Assembly (NCBI GenBank): GCA_031271295.1
Contig: JAISVZ010000071.1
Location: forward strand, 1-44,094
DNA: 44,094 nt
Direction of reading: 5' to 3'
Source of the DNA: Clostridiales bacterium
Lineage (GTDB): Bacteria > Bacillota > Clostridia > Lachnospirales > WQUN01
The translations under genes were made by a program, and so were the position numbers. This document shows positions 1 through 8,836 of the stretch, piece by piece. The notes under the pieces are model-generated. The model was not told the DNA's origin, searched no databases, and was given only the letters and a program-made list of their open reading frames with translations. The first letter of the stretch is position 1. Every line of letters begins with the position of its first letter.

Positions 1-105
1 ACCGAATGTGATATAAAAAATATAAAAGTTACAACAAGTTACGACTATTATATTTTTAAAGCACTGTACGAGGTTCAGGAAAACTCACAGTTGTTAGAAA
101 GTTAG
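1..105 (+). CDS. C-terminal tail of a truncated, unidentified gene
   Basis: Frame 1 is open from the first base to a TAG at 103-105 and would encode the last 34 residues of a protein that begins outside the window. The composition (charged and aromatic residues, ending ENSQLLES) is plausible for a real C-terminus, but the piece is too short to recognise. It runs in the same direction as the next gene. A weak hairpin (GCTGCC/GGCAGT, about 107-125) follows without a T-run. It could be a chance open frame. Confidence 0.3.
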   Translation, partial: TECDIKNIKVTTSYDYYIFKALYEVQENSQLLES

Positions 106-201
106 CGCTGCCGAAAACAGGCAGTAAGGGGACGTTTCTTTGAATAAAGCGGAATGCGGGCAAACAGATATATGAGCATGTGAATGAAAGGAATGATATT
201 A
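106..201 (+). other. Intergenic leader before the first surface-protein gene
   Basis: This gap holds a short inverted repeat (GCTGCC/GGCAGT) and then a purine-rich stretch. I recognised no riboswitch consensus and no convincing promoter. The start of the next gene is set by AAAGGAA at 187-193, eight bases before ATG 202. A longer reading from ATG 184 would put that Shine-Dalgarno inside the gene. Confidence 0.3.
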
Positions 202-1227
202 ATGCGAGTTAACGGAAAAAAGATATTTGCCGCGGTTGTAGCTGCAATGTTGTTAATAATTAACAACGCCGTGTATGCCATTGATTTAGCAATTCCCGGA
301 AGCAATCAGGTTTTTATACCTCAGGATAAAGCGGCTTTACTTCCGGAATTAAGTGTCGTTGTTCCTACCACTATAGATTTTGTAATTGCTCCTTTCGCAA
401 ACGGTGATACCGGGCAAATTACTTCTGAAACTTGTCAGTTTTATAATGAAGGTAATATGGATGTGCTTGTAACTTTTACGGAAATGTCCTTCATTATGGC
501 AGAAGATGCGCATGTTATTCCGCTTATTAGTCAAGCTGATATTAACCCCGAATCAACCGAAAAAGAAATATTTATGCAGCTTGATTTTGGGCGGGAGGAT
601 ATACCGCCTGTAATTTTAACAGACATTTCGCGCACGGTTAACCCCTCAGTTGTGCTTTCCGCCGCAGGTGCAGAAGGTTCACTGCTTTCGCTCAATTTAA
701 CAGGCAGTGTTAACAGTATGCCTAACCCTCAGTGGCAGGATGGGGATGTTAAAATCAAACTATCTTATCACATTGAAGCAATATATGTTGAAAATGAAGT
801 GAATGAGGTTTACCCATTATATGAAGGCAACGAAACAAATTACAACGAATCTTACGAAGATTTTGCGGAAGAACCTGAACCCGATTCAAGTGTTCAGGCT
901 GATAGCGAGGCAAATTTACCCGAACCGATTGAAAATGACGAACTTGCGGAAATACCTGAACCGATTGAAGAACTTGAACCCGATTCAAGCGTTCAGGCTG
1001 ATAGCGAGGCAAATTTACCCGAATCGGTTGAAGCACCCGAACCGGATGAAAACTCCGAGCCGGATTTAATTAAACCAACAGACGAACCGGAAGAACCGCG
1101 TCCAACTGATGAATTTGCGGAAGAGGTTTTGCAGGAAGTTAATGTTGCTGAACCCATTACTGAACCTATTGAAGAACACGTCGAACCGGACGGCAGCACA
1201 ACGGGCAGTCAATCACCGCTTTTATAG
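202..1227 (+). CDS. Secreted protein with beta-type N-domain and acidic Pro/Glu repeat tail
   Basis: The predicted product is 341 residues with a clear signal peptide (KK, a hydrophobic core, and a VYA cleavage site near residue 26). Residues about 45-200 look like a beta-rich extracellular domain containing VPTTIDFVIAPF. A similar stretch, starting VPT and containing FVIDP, occurs near the N-terminus of the protein at 1929-3275. From about residue 215 the chain is a low-complexity tail rich in Glu, Pro and Asp, with a near-perfect duplicated block containing SSVQADSEANLPE. There is no LPXTG motif or C-terminal membrane segment, so anchoring is unknown. It probably forms a surface-protein operon with the next two genes. 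The function is not recognised. Confidence 0.7.
   Translation: MRVNGKKIFAAVVAAMLLIINNAVYAIDLAIPGSNQVFIPQDKAALLPELSVVVPTTIDFVIAPFANGDTGQITSETCQFYNEGNMDVLVTFTEMSFIMAEDAHVIPLISQADINPESTEKEIFMQLDFGREDIPPVILTDISRTVNPSVVLSAAGAEGSLLSLNLTGSVNSMPNPQWQDGDVKIKLSYHIEAIYVENEVNEVYPLYEGNETNYNESYEDFAEEPEPDSSVQADSEANLPEPIENDELAEIPEPIEELEPDSSVQADSEANLPESVEAPEPDENSEPDLIKPTDEPEEPRPTDEFAEEVLQEVNVAEPITEPIEEHVEPDGSTTGSQSPLL
871..1029 (+). repeat. In-frame direct repeat of about 60 bp, two copies 99 bp apart
   Basis: Copies at 871-930 and 970-1029 differ at only a few positions, mostly silent, and encode the same acidic block. The 33-codon period keeps the reading frame. This is a recent internal duplication in the tail of the surface protein. 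Confidence 0.75.
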
Positions 1228-1287
1228 TGGTTGAAATATTTGTACACAAGATAAATGGCAAATAGAAAAATATGAAGAAGAAAAGAG

Positions 1288-1908
1288 GTGTTAGGGACAA
1301 TTGTTAAAAAAAGCAACAATGATGTAAACAACAAGAAAAAAAGTATGAGTTTGCTTATTATAATACTGCTTATTACTTTAATAGCGGCAGTCGGCGTACT
1401 AATCTATCTTCAACTCTCACGTAATTCGAATATAGCAAACAACGAGACAAACGCAGAAAGTAATCTTATACAAAGAGGCACTACAGACAAACCGGAACGT
1501 CCGGTTTTAGGCGGGCAGGGTGTTGTTCTTACCGAGGAAAACTACGAAATGGTTATGGAAGAACTAAACACACCCAGTTCGGACAAATATTACACGGTCA
1601 ATATGTCGTCAATATGGGAATTTGATACTTGGGATACACCTTCAAGTAAAGCTTACGTGAGTAACAGCGAAAAAAACTCGCGAACTGTCTATATTGATCT
1701 GTATCTGACCGATGAAGATGGTGAAATAACGGATCTTGTTTATTCTTCGCCATATATACCATTAGGCGAAACACTGCGCAACTTTGCGCTGGATAGAGAA
1801 GTTCCGGCAGGGCAGCACAATGTAAAAGCTGTGTTTACTCTTGTTGATGATGAATTCAACGAGGTAACAACAGTAACAGTCGGTACAAAATTACTGATAA
1901 AAAATTAA
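1288..1908 (+). CDS. Membrane-anchored extracellular protein of unknown function
   Basis: This 206-residue protein has one strong transmembrane segment at about residues 19-42 after a Lys/Asn-rich N-terminus, then an extracellular domain of about 160 residues. The C-terminal part (VYIDLYLTDEDGEI through TVTVGTKLL) has the alternating pattern of a beta-sandwich. The GTG start at 1288 is uncertain: AAGAAGAAAAGA precedes it, while GAGGTG overlaps it and could serve a start a few codons later. It lies between two secreted proteins and 20 bases before the next gene, so it may help export, assemble or anchor them. I do not recognise a family. Confidence 0.6.
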   Translation: MLGTIVKKSNNDVNNKKKSMSLLIIILLITLIAAVGVLIYLQLSRNSNIANNETNAESNLIQRGTTDKPERPVLGGQGVVLTEENYEMVMEELNTPSSDKYYTVNMSSIWEFDTWDTPSSKAYVSNSEKNSRTVYIDLYLTDEDGEITDLVYSSPYIPLGETLRNFALDREVPAGQHNVKAVFTLVDDEFNEVTTVTVGTKLLIKN

Positions 1909-1928
1909 AAAAAGAAAGGTGATTCGCT

Positions 1929-3275
1929 ATGAAAAAATCATTAGCAATTATTCTCGTTTTGGTACTAAGCTTGTCGTTAAGTTTTAACGCTTATGCAGGC
2001 ACAATTAATGGCGACGGCAATATTAACTGGACAGATCCGGAGGATATTCATGTAGATGTTTTTGAGGTAACCGTTCCTACAGACGCTGCGTACAATTTTG
2101 TGATTGACCCGCTTAATGTGGCGGGATTGGAAGTGGGAGGCACACTTACTCAGCCGCAAAATGATTACAAAATTATATTTGGCGATGATGTGGCGCTTAA
2201 GGTCCACAGTACAAGTTCGTTTGACCAGCTTTTAACAGTTGATGCAAAGTTTGTAGATGGAGGTTCCGACGGTACGCAGGCTGCGATTGCTACATCGCTT
2301 AACGACATTACGGTAAACAGCGCTTATGATGACGGCAGTGAGGAAATAAAACCTACCATTTTGGCCCAAGTTGTGTCTAACACGGTCGCAGTAGACGCCG
2401 ACTTTGACAGCGATTTTTCCGGTACGGTTGGACGCGCAATAACAGCCGCCGGAACCAAATTAGAGTACTTAATTGAAGCAAGTGAATATGAGAACGTTGT
2501 TGCCTCTACTCCTATAGTTGAAGGAGAAAAGGTTATTGTGTGGGAACCCAAAATTTTGGATACTGAAAAAGGTGACGGCACACTTATCTATGTAACCGGT
2601 ACTGTAAGTAAAAAAGGCGATTGGTCTTCCTACGCACCTACAGTAGATAAATCTGAAGATGAAAATGATCCGTCAAAGTGGACGCTTGTTGACCCTGTAA
2701 GGACACTCAAAATTGAAGTTATATACACTCCGGCTGAAGTTGTATGGGGAGATGGAGATGGAGCTACATTTGCCGAAGCTAAGTATGAAGATATCGCAGC
2801 CGCTAAAACTGGAAATGCTTTTGTAACCGGTGCTTATGCGTTACTTGATGCTGTCCGTGAAAGCGCCGTTCAAATTACAGGGAACATTTCCAATGATCCT
2901 GGTATTACCGCTAAGGTTGCTGGCGGCGGCCCGCGTACCTATACGTTTGCTAATAACGCTGTTGAAACAATAAGCGTTAACCGTGGAGATTTTGTTGCAG
3001 GTTCGACGTATTTTACACTTCAGTTGGCAGGTCTTGTTTCCACTGCTCCTGTTATCACGTTAACTAATGCAAGCGGCGGTAGCAGAGCAATGATTTCAGG
3101 TGATGAATACGACTATACAAATGCAACAGATGCAAGTTTGAATGCTACTCTTGTTGTGAAAAAGCTTCCTGATACCGGAAACTCGGCTGTAATTGAAATT
3201 AAAAATAGCTCAGGGTCGTCTTCGTTTAAGGTTACTGTAAACCTCACGGGAGCATGGAAATCAGAGACACCGTGA
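1929..3275 (+). CDS. Secreted surface protein with beta-type domain
   Basis: The 448-residue product begins with a standard signal peptide (MKKSLAIILVLVL..., AYA cleavage near residue 23). Residues about 35-120 contain a VPT...FVIDP stretch and a following strand pattern resembling the N-domain of the protein at 202-1227. The rest is Thr/Ser/Asp/Gly-rich with many short strands and ends in a strand-like FKVTVNL segment. No sortase signal, S-layer homology repeat or membrane anchor is visible. The start ATG follows AAAGGTGATT. The gene ends just before a strong terminator, closing the surface-protein unit. It could be a substrate for the glycan cluster that follows, but nothing in the sequence proves that. 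Confidence 0.7.
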   Translation: MKKSLAIILVLVLSLSLSFNAYAGTINGDGNINWTDPEDIHVDVFEVTVPTDAAYNFVIDPLNVAGLEVGGTLTQPQNDYKIIFGDDVALKVHSTSSFDQLLTVDAKFVDGGSDGTQAAIATSLNDITVNSAYDDGSEEIKPTILAQVVSNTVAVDADFDSDFSGTVGRAITAAGTKLEYLIEASEYENVVASTPIVEGEKVIVWEPKILDTEKGDGTLIYVTGTVSKKGDWSSYAPTVDKSEDENDPSKWTLVDPVRTLKIEVIYTPAEVVWGDGDGATFAEAKYEDIAAAKTGNAFVTGAYALLDAVRESAVQITGNISNDPGITAKVAGGGPRTYTFANNAVETISVNRGDFVAGSTYFTLQLAGLVSTAPVITLTNASGGSRAMISGDEYDYTNATDASLNATLVVKKLPDTGNSAVIEIKNSSGSSSFKVTVNLTGAWKSETP

Positions 3276-3316
3276 TGCAGACAATAGTAAATATTTAGTT
3301 TAAGCAAAGATTTGCC

Positions 3317-3350
3317 AACCCCCTTCGGCGCAAACCGAAGGGGGTTTTAA
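3317..3350 (+). terminator. Rho-independent terminator after the surface-protein genes
   Basis: A perfect 12-bp stem (AACCCCCTTCGG / CCGAAGGGGGTT) with a six-base loop is followed by a short T-run. It separates the surface-protein genes from the long gene train that starts at 3406. Confidence 0.9.
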
Positions 3351-3405
3351 GGAAAATAAAATGATAGGTCACTTGTGAAGGTTAAGTTACGGAGGGGGTT
3401 GCTGT

Positions 3406-5619
3406 TTGAAGAAAGCAGTGATTTTGTTTCTTCCTTATAAATATGCTATGGCTGACAGTTTGGAAAGTATATGGTTTGCGGCCTTAGAAGCTTCGGCTTG
3501 CGAAGTTAAAATATGCCCCATACCTTATTATGATAAGCTTCCTAACGGTAGTTTTGGGGATTTGCATGATGAATATGATTTCTACGACAAAACACTTCCA
3601 TTAGTAAAATGGCGAGATTTAAATATAGAAGAGTTAAAACCGGATGCAATATTTATCCACAATCCTTACGATGCAGGGAACAAGGTAACAAGCGTACACC
3701 CGGATTTTTACGCTAAACGGCTTAGAAAATCAACGAAAACTCTTTGTTATGTGCCATATTTTGTGGTGGGTCAGGATACAGTTTCGCCAGATTTAGCAAT
3801 AAATTCAGCGGTTTTGTACTCTAACAAAGTTTTTGTTCAATCCGAAAAAATTCGAAAATCTTACATTGATAATATTACCTATTATGAAGCGGAAAACAAA
3901 TGCAAGGGCGTGTTTGGGAATTTGGAAACCAAAATTGTTGCTCTTGGAAGCCCGAAATTTGATAAGGTTTTTGATTCTATACCTAATGATTACATTTTGC
4001 CGGATGAATGGAAAAACATAGTTTATAAACCTGATGGCAAGAAAAAAAAGATAATCCTCTATAATACATCAATAGCCGGAATTTTGGCTGGTAAAGAGCA
4101 ATACCTTAAAAAAATTCGCTATACGATTGAAAGCTTCAAGATGCAACATAACGATGTTGTTCTTTGGTGGCGTCCTCACCCGTTAAGCGAAAAATCATTC
4201 AGTTCAATGCGGCATAAGTTAAGTGAGGAGTACCGGCGAATAGTTTCAGATTATAAGCGCGAAAATTATGGAATCTATGACGACACGGCGGATTTTCACA
4301 GAGCAATAGCAATAAGCGATGCGTATTTCGGTGATAAATCAAGCGTTGTTCCTCTATACACTGTTACCGGTAAACCTGTAATGATCCAAAATGTTAGCTT
4401 TTTATCAGAAAATTTTGATGGAATGCTTATAACTCTTGATTGTTCTTATGATGACGGTGAAAATATATGGGCTTCTTCAATGATTTGCAACGCATTATTT
4501 AGGGTTAGCAAAGAGGTTTGGCAGGCGGAGTACGTTGGAAGTTTTCCAAAAGAAGAAATGAAAAAGCATAGTCTTTTCAGGAGTGTCATTAAAATTGAAG
4601 ATAAGTTAGTTTTTTGTCCGTTTTCAGCGAAAAGTATTGGAATATACAACTTAACAAACGGCGAATTTAGCGGGATAAGCCTTGAAGATACGAAAAGTAG
4701 AAATTATATACAGTATAATTCGTATAGCAAATTTAGCGCTTTTGTGAAATGCAATAATGATGTATGGATGTTTCCCGCTACATACCCGAAAATAGTAAAG
4801 CTTAGTGTAGAAAATGGCAATTTAGAATATTTCACAGTTTCCCTTCCGCACAAAAGTGAGGTTTTCTACCCGTTATTTAGTGCTTATTTTGGAGTTAATG
4901 CTGCACAGTTTGTGAACGGAGTAATATATGCGCCGCTATCGTTTGCTAATTCTGTTTTGATACTTGATACTTTGTCGAACAAAATAAGGTTACATAGCTT
5001 AAAAGAAAGTACAGCAAAAGGCTTTAGCAGAATCGCTTTTGACGGTAAATATTTTTGGCTGTCCCCCAGAATCGGCTCGGATTCGGATTATAAAGAGTAT
5101 ATTTGCAAATGGGATGGCGTTAGCAAATATACCGAAAATATATATCTGCCGCAGAGTGATAATAGAAAAATACTGCCATTCAGAGCAGGAGTATTAAGAA
5201 AGATGGTTTATATAACTAATACGTTAATTTTGTACCTTTCAAGCCGAGATGAAGTATTGGAGTTTAATACCTTAAGCAATGAGTTTAAGGTTGTTCAAGA
5301 AGAAGCGATTCCTAAAGAGCCAATTAAGTTAATCAACCTATCTGAGTTTAATACGATATGCTTAGTTAATAGCTTTAAAGACAATGTACTGCATTCTGAT
5401 TTTTGCTACTTTGAAGAGCAGATGAGAAATATTAAAACATATATAGATATCGTCAAAAATGGTAAGCATTCAGATGAAATATCTAAATCACAAAAAGAAT
5501 TAGCCATAGAAAAATATGTAGGAATGAAAAAAAATTCAGGCAAGCAAATATATAATGCAGTAAATATGGTATTGAATCACCAAACAACATTTGTTATTTG
5601 TGAAGAGGTTAACATATGA
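3406..5619 (+). CDS. CDP-glycerol glycerophosphotransferase-like protein with C-terminal propeller-like half
   Basis: The product is 737 residues, starting at TTG after a strong GGAGGGGGT. Residues about 1-380 resemble CDP-glycerol glycerophosphotransferase-type GT-B enzymes, which build teichoic-acid-like polymers. The typical WRPHPL segment is near residue 256, and a Ser/Asp acceptor-like region (SDAYFGDKSSVVPLY) is near 305. Residues about 390-700 are not glycosyltransferase-like: repeated short strands with aromatic ends (DGKYFWL, SNKIRL, NDVWMFP) suggest a beta-propeller. No membrane segment is seen. It is the first gene of the train and overlaps the ABC ATPase gene by 4 bp. The transferase half may attach glycerol-phosphate or a related group to the glycan; the role of the propeller is unknown. 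Confidence 0.7.
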   Translation: MKKAVILFLPYKYAMADSLESIWFAALEASACEVKICPIPYYDKLPNGSFGDLHDEYDFYDKTLPLVKWRDLNIEELKPDAIFIHNPYDAGNKVTSVHPDFYAKRLRKSTKTLCYVPYFVVGQDTVSPDLAINSAVLYSNKVFVQSEKIRKSYIDNITYYEAENKCKGVFGNLETKIVALGSPKFDKVFDSIPNDYILPDEWKNIVYKPDGKKKKIILYNTSIAGILAGKEQYLKKIRYTIESFKMQHNDVVLWWRPHPLSEKSFSSMRHKLSEEYRRIVSDYKRENYGIYDDTADFHRAIAISDAYFGDKSSVVPLYTVTGKPVMIQNVSFLSENFDGMLITLDCSYDDGENIWASSMICNALFRVSKEVWQAEYVGSFPKEEMKKHSLFRSVIKIEDKLVFCPFSAKSIGIYNLTNGEFSGISLEDTKSRNYIQYNSYSKFSAFVKCNNDVWMFPATYPKIVKLSVENGNLEYFTVSLPHKSEVFYPLFSAYFGVNAAQFVNGVIYAPLSFANSVLILDTLSNKIRLHSLKESTAKGFSRIAFDGKYFWLSPRIGSDSDYKEYICKWDGVSKYTENIYLPQSDNRKILPFRAGVLRKMVYITNTLILYLSSRDEVLEFNTLSNEFKVVQEEAIPKEPIKLINLSEFNTICLVNSFKDNVLHSDFCYFEEQMRNIKTYIDIVKNGKHSDEISKSQKELAIEKYVGMKKNSGKQIYNAVNMVLNHQTTFVICEEVNI

Positions 5620-6368
5620 ATAACTTGCCGGTTGTTAGCGTGCAAAATATAAATAAATCATTTAGGCAAAATGAAAATAATATGTTAGAAGTTTTACGAG
5701 ATATAACTCTTGAAATTTCATCTAATGAAATTGTTGCATTGATAGGGCATTCCGGGTGCGGAAAAACCACACTTTTGCGCATTATTTGCGGGTTTGAAAA
5801 GCAGGACAGCGGTTTAGTGTTGCTGGACGGGGAAAAACATACAATTCCATCGAAAAATGCACTTATGCTTTTTCAAAATTTTAACCAACTACTTCCATGG
5901 AAAACGGTGCTTGGAAATATTGTTCATCCGCTTTTGGCAACAAAAATAGTTCCCATCAAAGATGAGGCTAAAAAACGCGCTTTAAAGCTTATTTTAGATG
6001 TTGGGCTTAACGGTTTTGAAAAAAGTTATCCGCATCAGCTTTCAGGAGGAATGAAACAGCGTGTTGCTGTAGCAAGGGCGTTGGCGCTTCAGCCGCGGAT
6101 TCTTTTAATGGATGAACCTTTTGCCGCTTTAGACAACATAACCAGAGGAGTTCTTCAAAAGCTTACGCGCCATGTGTGCGAAAAATATGGTATAGCCGCG
6201 CTCTTGGTTACTCATAGTGTGGAAGAAGCATCTGTTATGGCGGATAAGGTTGTGGTAATGGGTAAGAATCCGGGTTATATAAAAGCTGTTTTAAACAACG
6301 ATTTGAAAGATGCATCGTTAGAGAAGCAGACAAGGTTTACTGCTGAGGCGCTTGGGTTTTTGGGATAA
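5616..6368 (+). CDS. ABC transporter ATP-binding protein, NitT/TauT (SsuB-like) type
   Basis: A 250-residue ABC ATPase with all motifs: Walker A GHSGCGKTT near residue 43, Q-loop LFQNFNQLLPW, signature LSGGMKQRV near 141, Walker B ILLMDEPFAALD near 163, and H-loop VTHS. The sequence style (PW after the Q-loop, GVLQKLTRHV) is that of importers for nitrate, taurine, sulfonates and pyrimidines. It should power import through the permease at 8837-9628 together with the binding protein at 7862-8836. An AMP-forming ligase gene separates it from both. It overlaps the upstream gene by 4 bp, so it is translationally coupled. Confidence 0.92.
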   Translation: MNNLPVVSVQNINKSFRQNENNMLEVLRDITLEISSNEIVALIGHSGCGKTTLLRIICGFEKQDSGLVLLDGEKHTIPSKNALMLFQNFNQLLPWKTVLGNIVHPLLATKIVPIKDEAKKRALKLILDVGLNGFEKSYPHQLSGGMKQRVAVARALALQPRILLMDEPFAALDNITRGVLQKLTRHVCEKYGIAALLVTHSVEEASVMADKVVVMGKNPGYIKAVLNNDLKDASLEKQTRFTAEALGFLG

Positions 6369-6390
6369 AAAATAGCAAAAGGGGTTTAAT

Positions 6391-7860
6391 ATGGAGTTTA
6401 ATTCATTAGTGGAAGCGGTGGCATACTGGGCAGAGAAAACGCCTGAAAAGGTTTGCTTAATTGAAGCGGAAAGCGGAAAAACCAGCACCTATTCGCAGTT
6501 TTGGAACCGAGCGTTGCATTTTGGGGCAAGGTTGCGCAATAATGGGTTAAACAAGGGCGAGCGTGTTGTTGTACGCGTAACCCAAGGAATTGATACACTT
6601 ATTGCCGCATTCGGAATTTATGCCGCAGGCGGAATATATGTACCAATAGCAAAGAAAATTGGCGAAGAGCGAATAATAGAGTTGCTTGAATATTTTGATG
6701 CAAGATGCTTTGTTGCTTTAACCCCTGTAGAGTATGATTGTGAATATATAAATATCGTTGAGGTTTATAACGGCATCGATAACAAATATAACGGACATAT
6801 TGAATTTCCTGACCCGGATGAAGTTAGCGACATTATTTTTACTACCGGAACTACCGGTATGCCAAAAGGTGTTATGCGCACATATCGCGGCTATTGTGAG
6901 GCCGCAAAAAACCGATATGGTGACATTGGTTTTACAAATAACGATGTTTTTATGTATAACAATTTACAAAATGTAGTTGGCGGTATAAATTCTTTGCGTC
7001 ATTCGTTTCCAATAGGAGCAACCAGTGTAATAGGAACCGGTGCTATATTTGTGAAAGACTTTTGGGCATATATCAGTAAATATAGAGTTACTTTGCTTTC
7101 ATTAACTCCAACCGAACTTTCTATTTTGCTAAACGCGGAAATGGATATTCGGCAGTATTGCGAAACTTTGCGGGTTATTAGTTTGAAAGCAGCGGCAATT
7201 AATGCGCAAGACATCCGTAAAATCAAGAAAGTTCTGCCTCAAACACACATATTTTCAATCTATGGCACCACTGAGGCTTTGCCGATTTGTATATATGATA
7301 TTACTGCGTGTGAGGTTGTACCGTTATGCATAGGTAAACCTTCGAATGAATGCTTTGTACGTATTGTGGACGAATACGGTGAAAAGCTTGAAAGTTCAAG
7401 CTATAGTTTTCCCGGATTTATTTCTTGTAAAACCAAATCTGTAATGTATGGATATTGGAATGCACCAACCCTTACGGCAAGTGTTTTAAAAGATGGTTGG
7501 CTTACTTTGAGCGATATTGGCTATATTGATGATGCGGGTTTCGTTTATTTGATGGGTCGTAAGGATGATGTTATCAATACCGGCGGGCATAAGGTAGCGC
7601 CAATTGAAATTGAAGAGTTGACAAACGAAATTGAAGGTATAAAGGAATGTGCCTGCATTTCATTACCGGATAAAATAATGGGCTATGTACCTAAACTGTT
7701 TGTAGTAATGGAAGAGGGCGCAGATTTTTCAGCGAAAAACATATATAAGTATTTAGCCAGTAAACTGGAAAGTTACAAACTTCCGCGAAATATAGAACAG
7801 TTAGATAAGCTTCCAAGAACAGAAGGCGGCATGAAAATACTTAAAAGGGAGTTGCGATAA
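6391..7860 (+). CDS. AMP-dependent acyl/aminoacyl ligase (ANL superfamily)
   Basis: A 489-residue adenylate-forming enzyme of full length. The ATP loop TTGTTGMPKG is near residue 150, YGTTE near 290, the hinge GRKDDVINTGGHK near 389, and the catalytic lysine of the PRTEGGMK motif near 482. It should activate a carboxylic acid as an acyl-AMP and load it on CoA or on a carrier protein. The acyl carrier protein gene at 13879 is the obvious partner, giving an arrangement like DltA-DltC. Its place inside an importer operon suggests that the imported compound, or something made from it, is the acid. The substrate cannot be read from the sequence. The start follows AAAAGGGG. Confidence 0.88.
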   Translation: MEFNSLVEAVAYWAEKTPEKVCLIEAESGKTSTYSQFWNRALHFGARLRNNGLNKGERVVVRVTQGIDTLIAAFGIYAAGGIYVPIAKKIGEERIIELLEYFDARCFVALTPVEYDCEYINIVEVYNGIDNKYNGHIEFPDPDEVSDIIFTTGTTGMPKGVMRTYRGYCEAAKNRYGDIGFTNNDVFMYNNLQNVVGGINSLRHSFPIGATSVIGTGAIFVKDFWAYISKYRVTLLSLTPTELSILLNAEMDIRQYCETLRVISLKAAAINAQDIRKIKKVLPQTHIFSIYGTTEALPICIYDITACEVVPLCIGKPSNECFVRIVDEYGEKLESSSYSFPGFISCKTKSVMYGYWNAPTLTASVLKDGWLTLSDIGYIDDAGFVYLMGRKDDVINTGGHKVAPIEIEELTNEIEGIKECACISLPDKIMGYVPKLFVVMEEGADFSAKNIYKYLASKLESYKLPRNIEQLDKLPRTEGGMKILKRELR

Positions 7861-7861
7861 A

Positions 7862-8836
7862 TTGAAGAAATTGGTTTGCGCCTTAATGGTTTTATCACTG
7901 TTGTTTTCGTCAGTAACATGCAGCCAAAATGTAAAACCATCAAATGAAGGATATGATAGAAAAATAATTAGAATTAATGTAATGCCTACCTATGCTCACG
8001 CAATGAGCCACATAATAAAGGAAAAAGGCTTTCTGACGCCTTATATGCCAAACGATGTGATAGTTGAATGGACTAATATAAATTCATCACCTGAAGTGCG
8101 CGATGGGTTAGTTTCCGGGAATATAGATATATCTATTTCACCTTCACTAACGGTCATTCCTGCCATAGAAAATGGTCTGCCTCTTTTCATCGTTTCTGCT
8201 CATGTCACAAACAGTTTAGGTATTTACAGTAAAAATCCAAATATGCAAAGCTTTCAAGACTTAGCCAATGCAAATGGTATTTATATCAATTCCTTAGGTT
8301 CGTCAAGTATGTTGGCAACTTTTGCTATGTGCTTGGAAGAATTTGAAGACGCTCTTTACCTGTCAAATAAGTTTATTGCGCAAGATTTTCTTGTTTCAAC
8401 GCAAGCTTTTGCAACTGAAGATGAAATTGAATGTATTGCAACAAATTTTCCAGATAGTGAAAAAGTAATGCAAATTAGTGGTGTACATCAAGTTGTAGAT
8501 TTAACTCCTTATGCGCAAAAGTATGACCTTGGAAATTACTATATTGCGAATGCGGAATTCTATAAAAGTAATCCTGCTTTAATGGGGGCTTTTCGTAGCG
8601 CACAGAAGGATGCTCTTGACTTTATGGTTAACAACACTGATGAAGCCGCAGAAATCCTCGCTGAAAAATTTGAATTTGATAAGGAAATTATCGCTACGGA
8701 AATGAAATCTAATATTCCAAAACTCGAAGTTACAGGATACGATAAATGTGCTGATCTGATGTATAAAGCAGGAATATTAACTAATACTCCGAAAAAGTTT
8801 TCAGAACTAGAAAATTACGAGGAGATACCCAAGTAA
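7862..8836 (+). CDS. ABC transporter substrate-binding protein, NitT/TauT (NMT1-like) type
   Basis: A 324-residue periplasmic-binding-type protein with an N-terminal signal (MKKLVCALMVLSLLF). A Cys at residue 20 follows SVT, which is a poor lipobox because T sits at -1, so lipidation is uncertain. The pattern GLVSGNIDISISPSLTVIPAI and the later motif in which residues are told to leave the binding cleft match binding proteins for sulfonates, nitrate or thiamine precursors. The TTG start lies one base after the ligase stop and behind AAAAGGGAG. The permease gene starts immediately after this one. The ligand is unknown. Confidence 0.85.
   Translation: MKKLVCALMVLSLLFSSVTCSQNVKPSNEGYDRKIIRINVMPTYAHAMSHIIKEKGFLTPYMPNDVIVEWTNINSSPEVRDGLVSGNIDISISPSLTVIPAIENGLPLFIVSAHVTNSLGIYSKNPNMQSFQDLANANGIYINSLGSSSMLATFAMCLEEFEDALYLSNKFIAQDFLVSTQAFATEDEIECIATNFPDSEKVMQISGVHQVVDLTPYAQKYDLGNYYIANAEFYKSNPALMGAFRSAQKDALDFMVNNTDEAAEILAEKFEFDKEIIATEMKSNIPKLEVTGYDKCADLMYKAGILTNTPKKFSELENYEEIPK

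Noticed and set aside
106-201. Possible c-di-GMP or other riboswitch before the first surface gene
   Set aside because: Only short G/A-rich stretches and one weak hairpin; no family consensus could be matched by eye.
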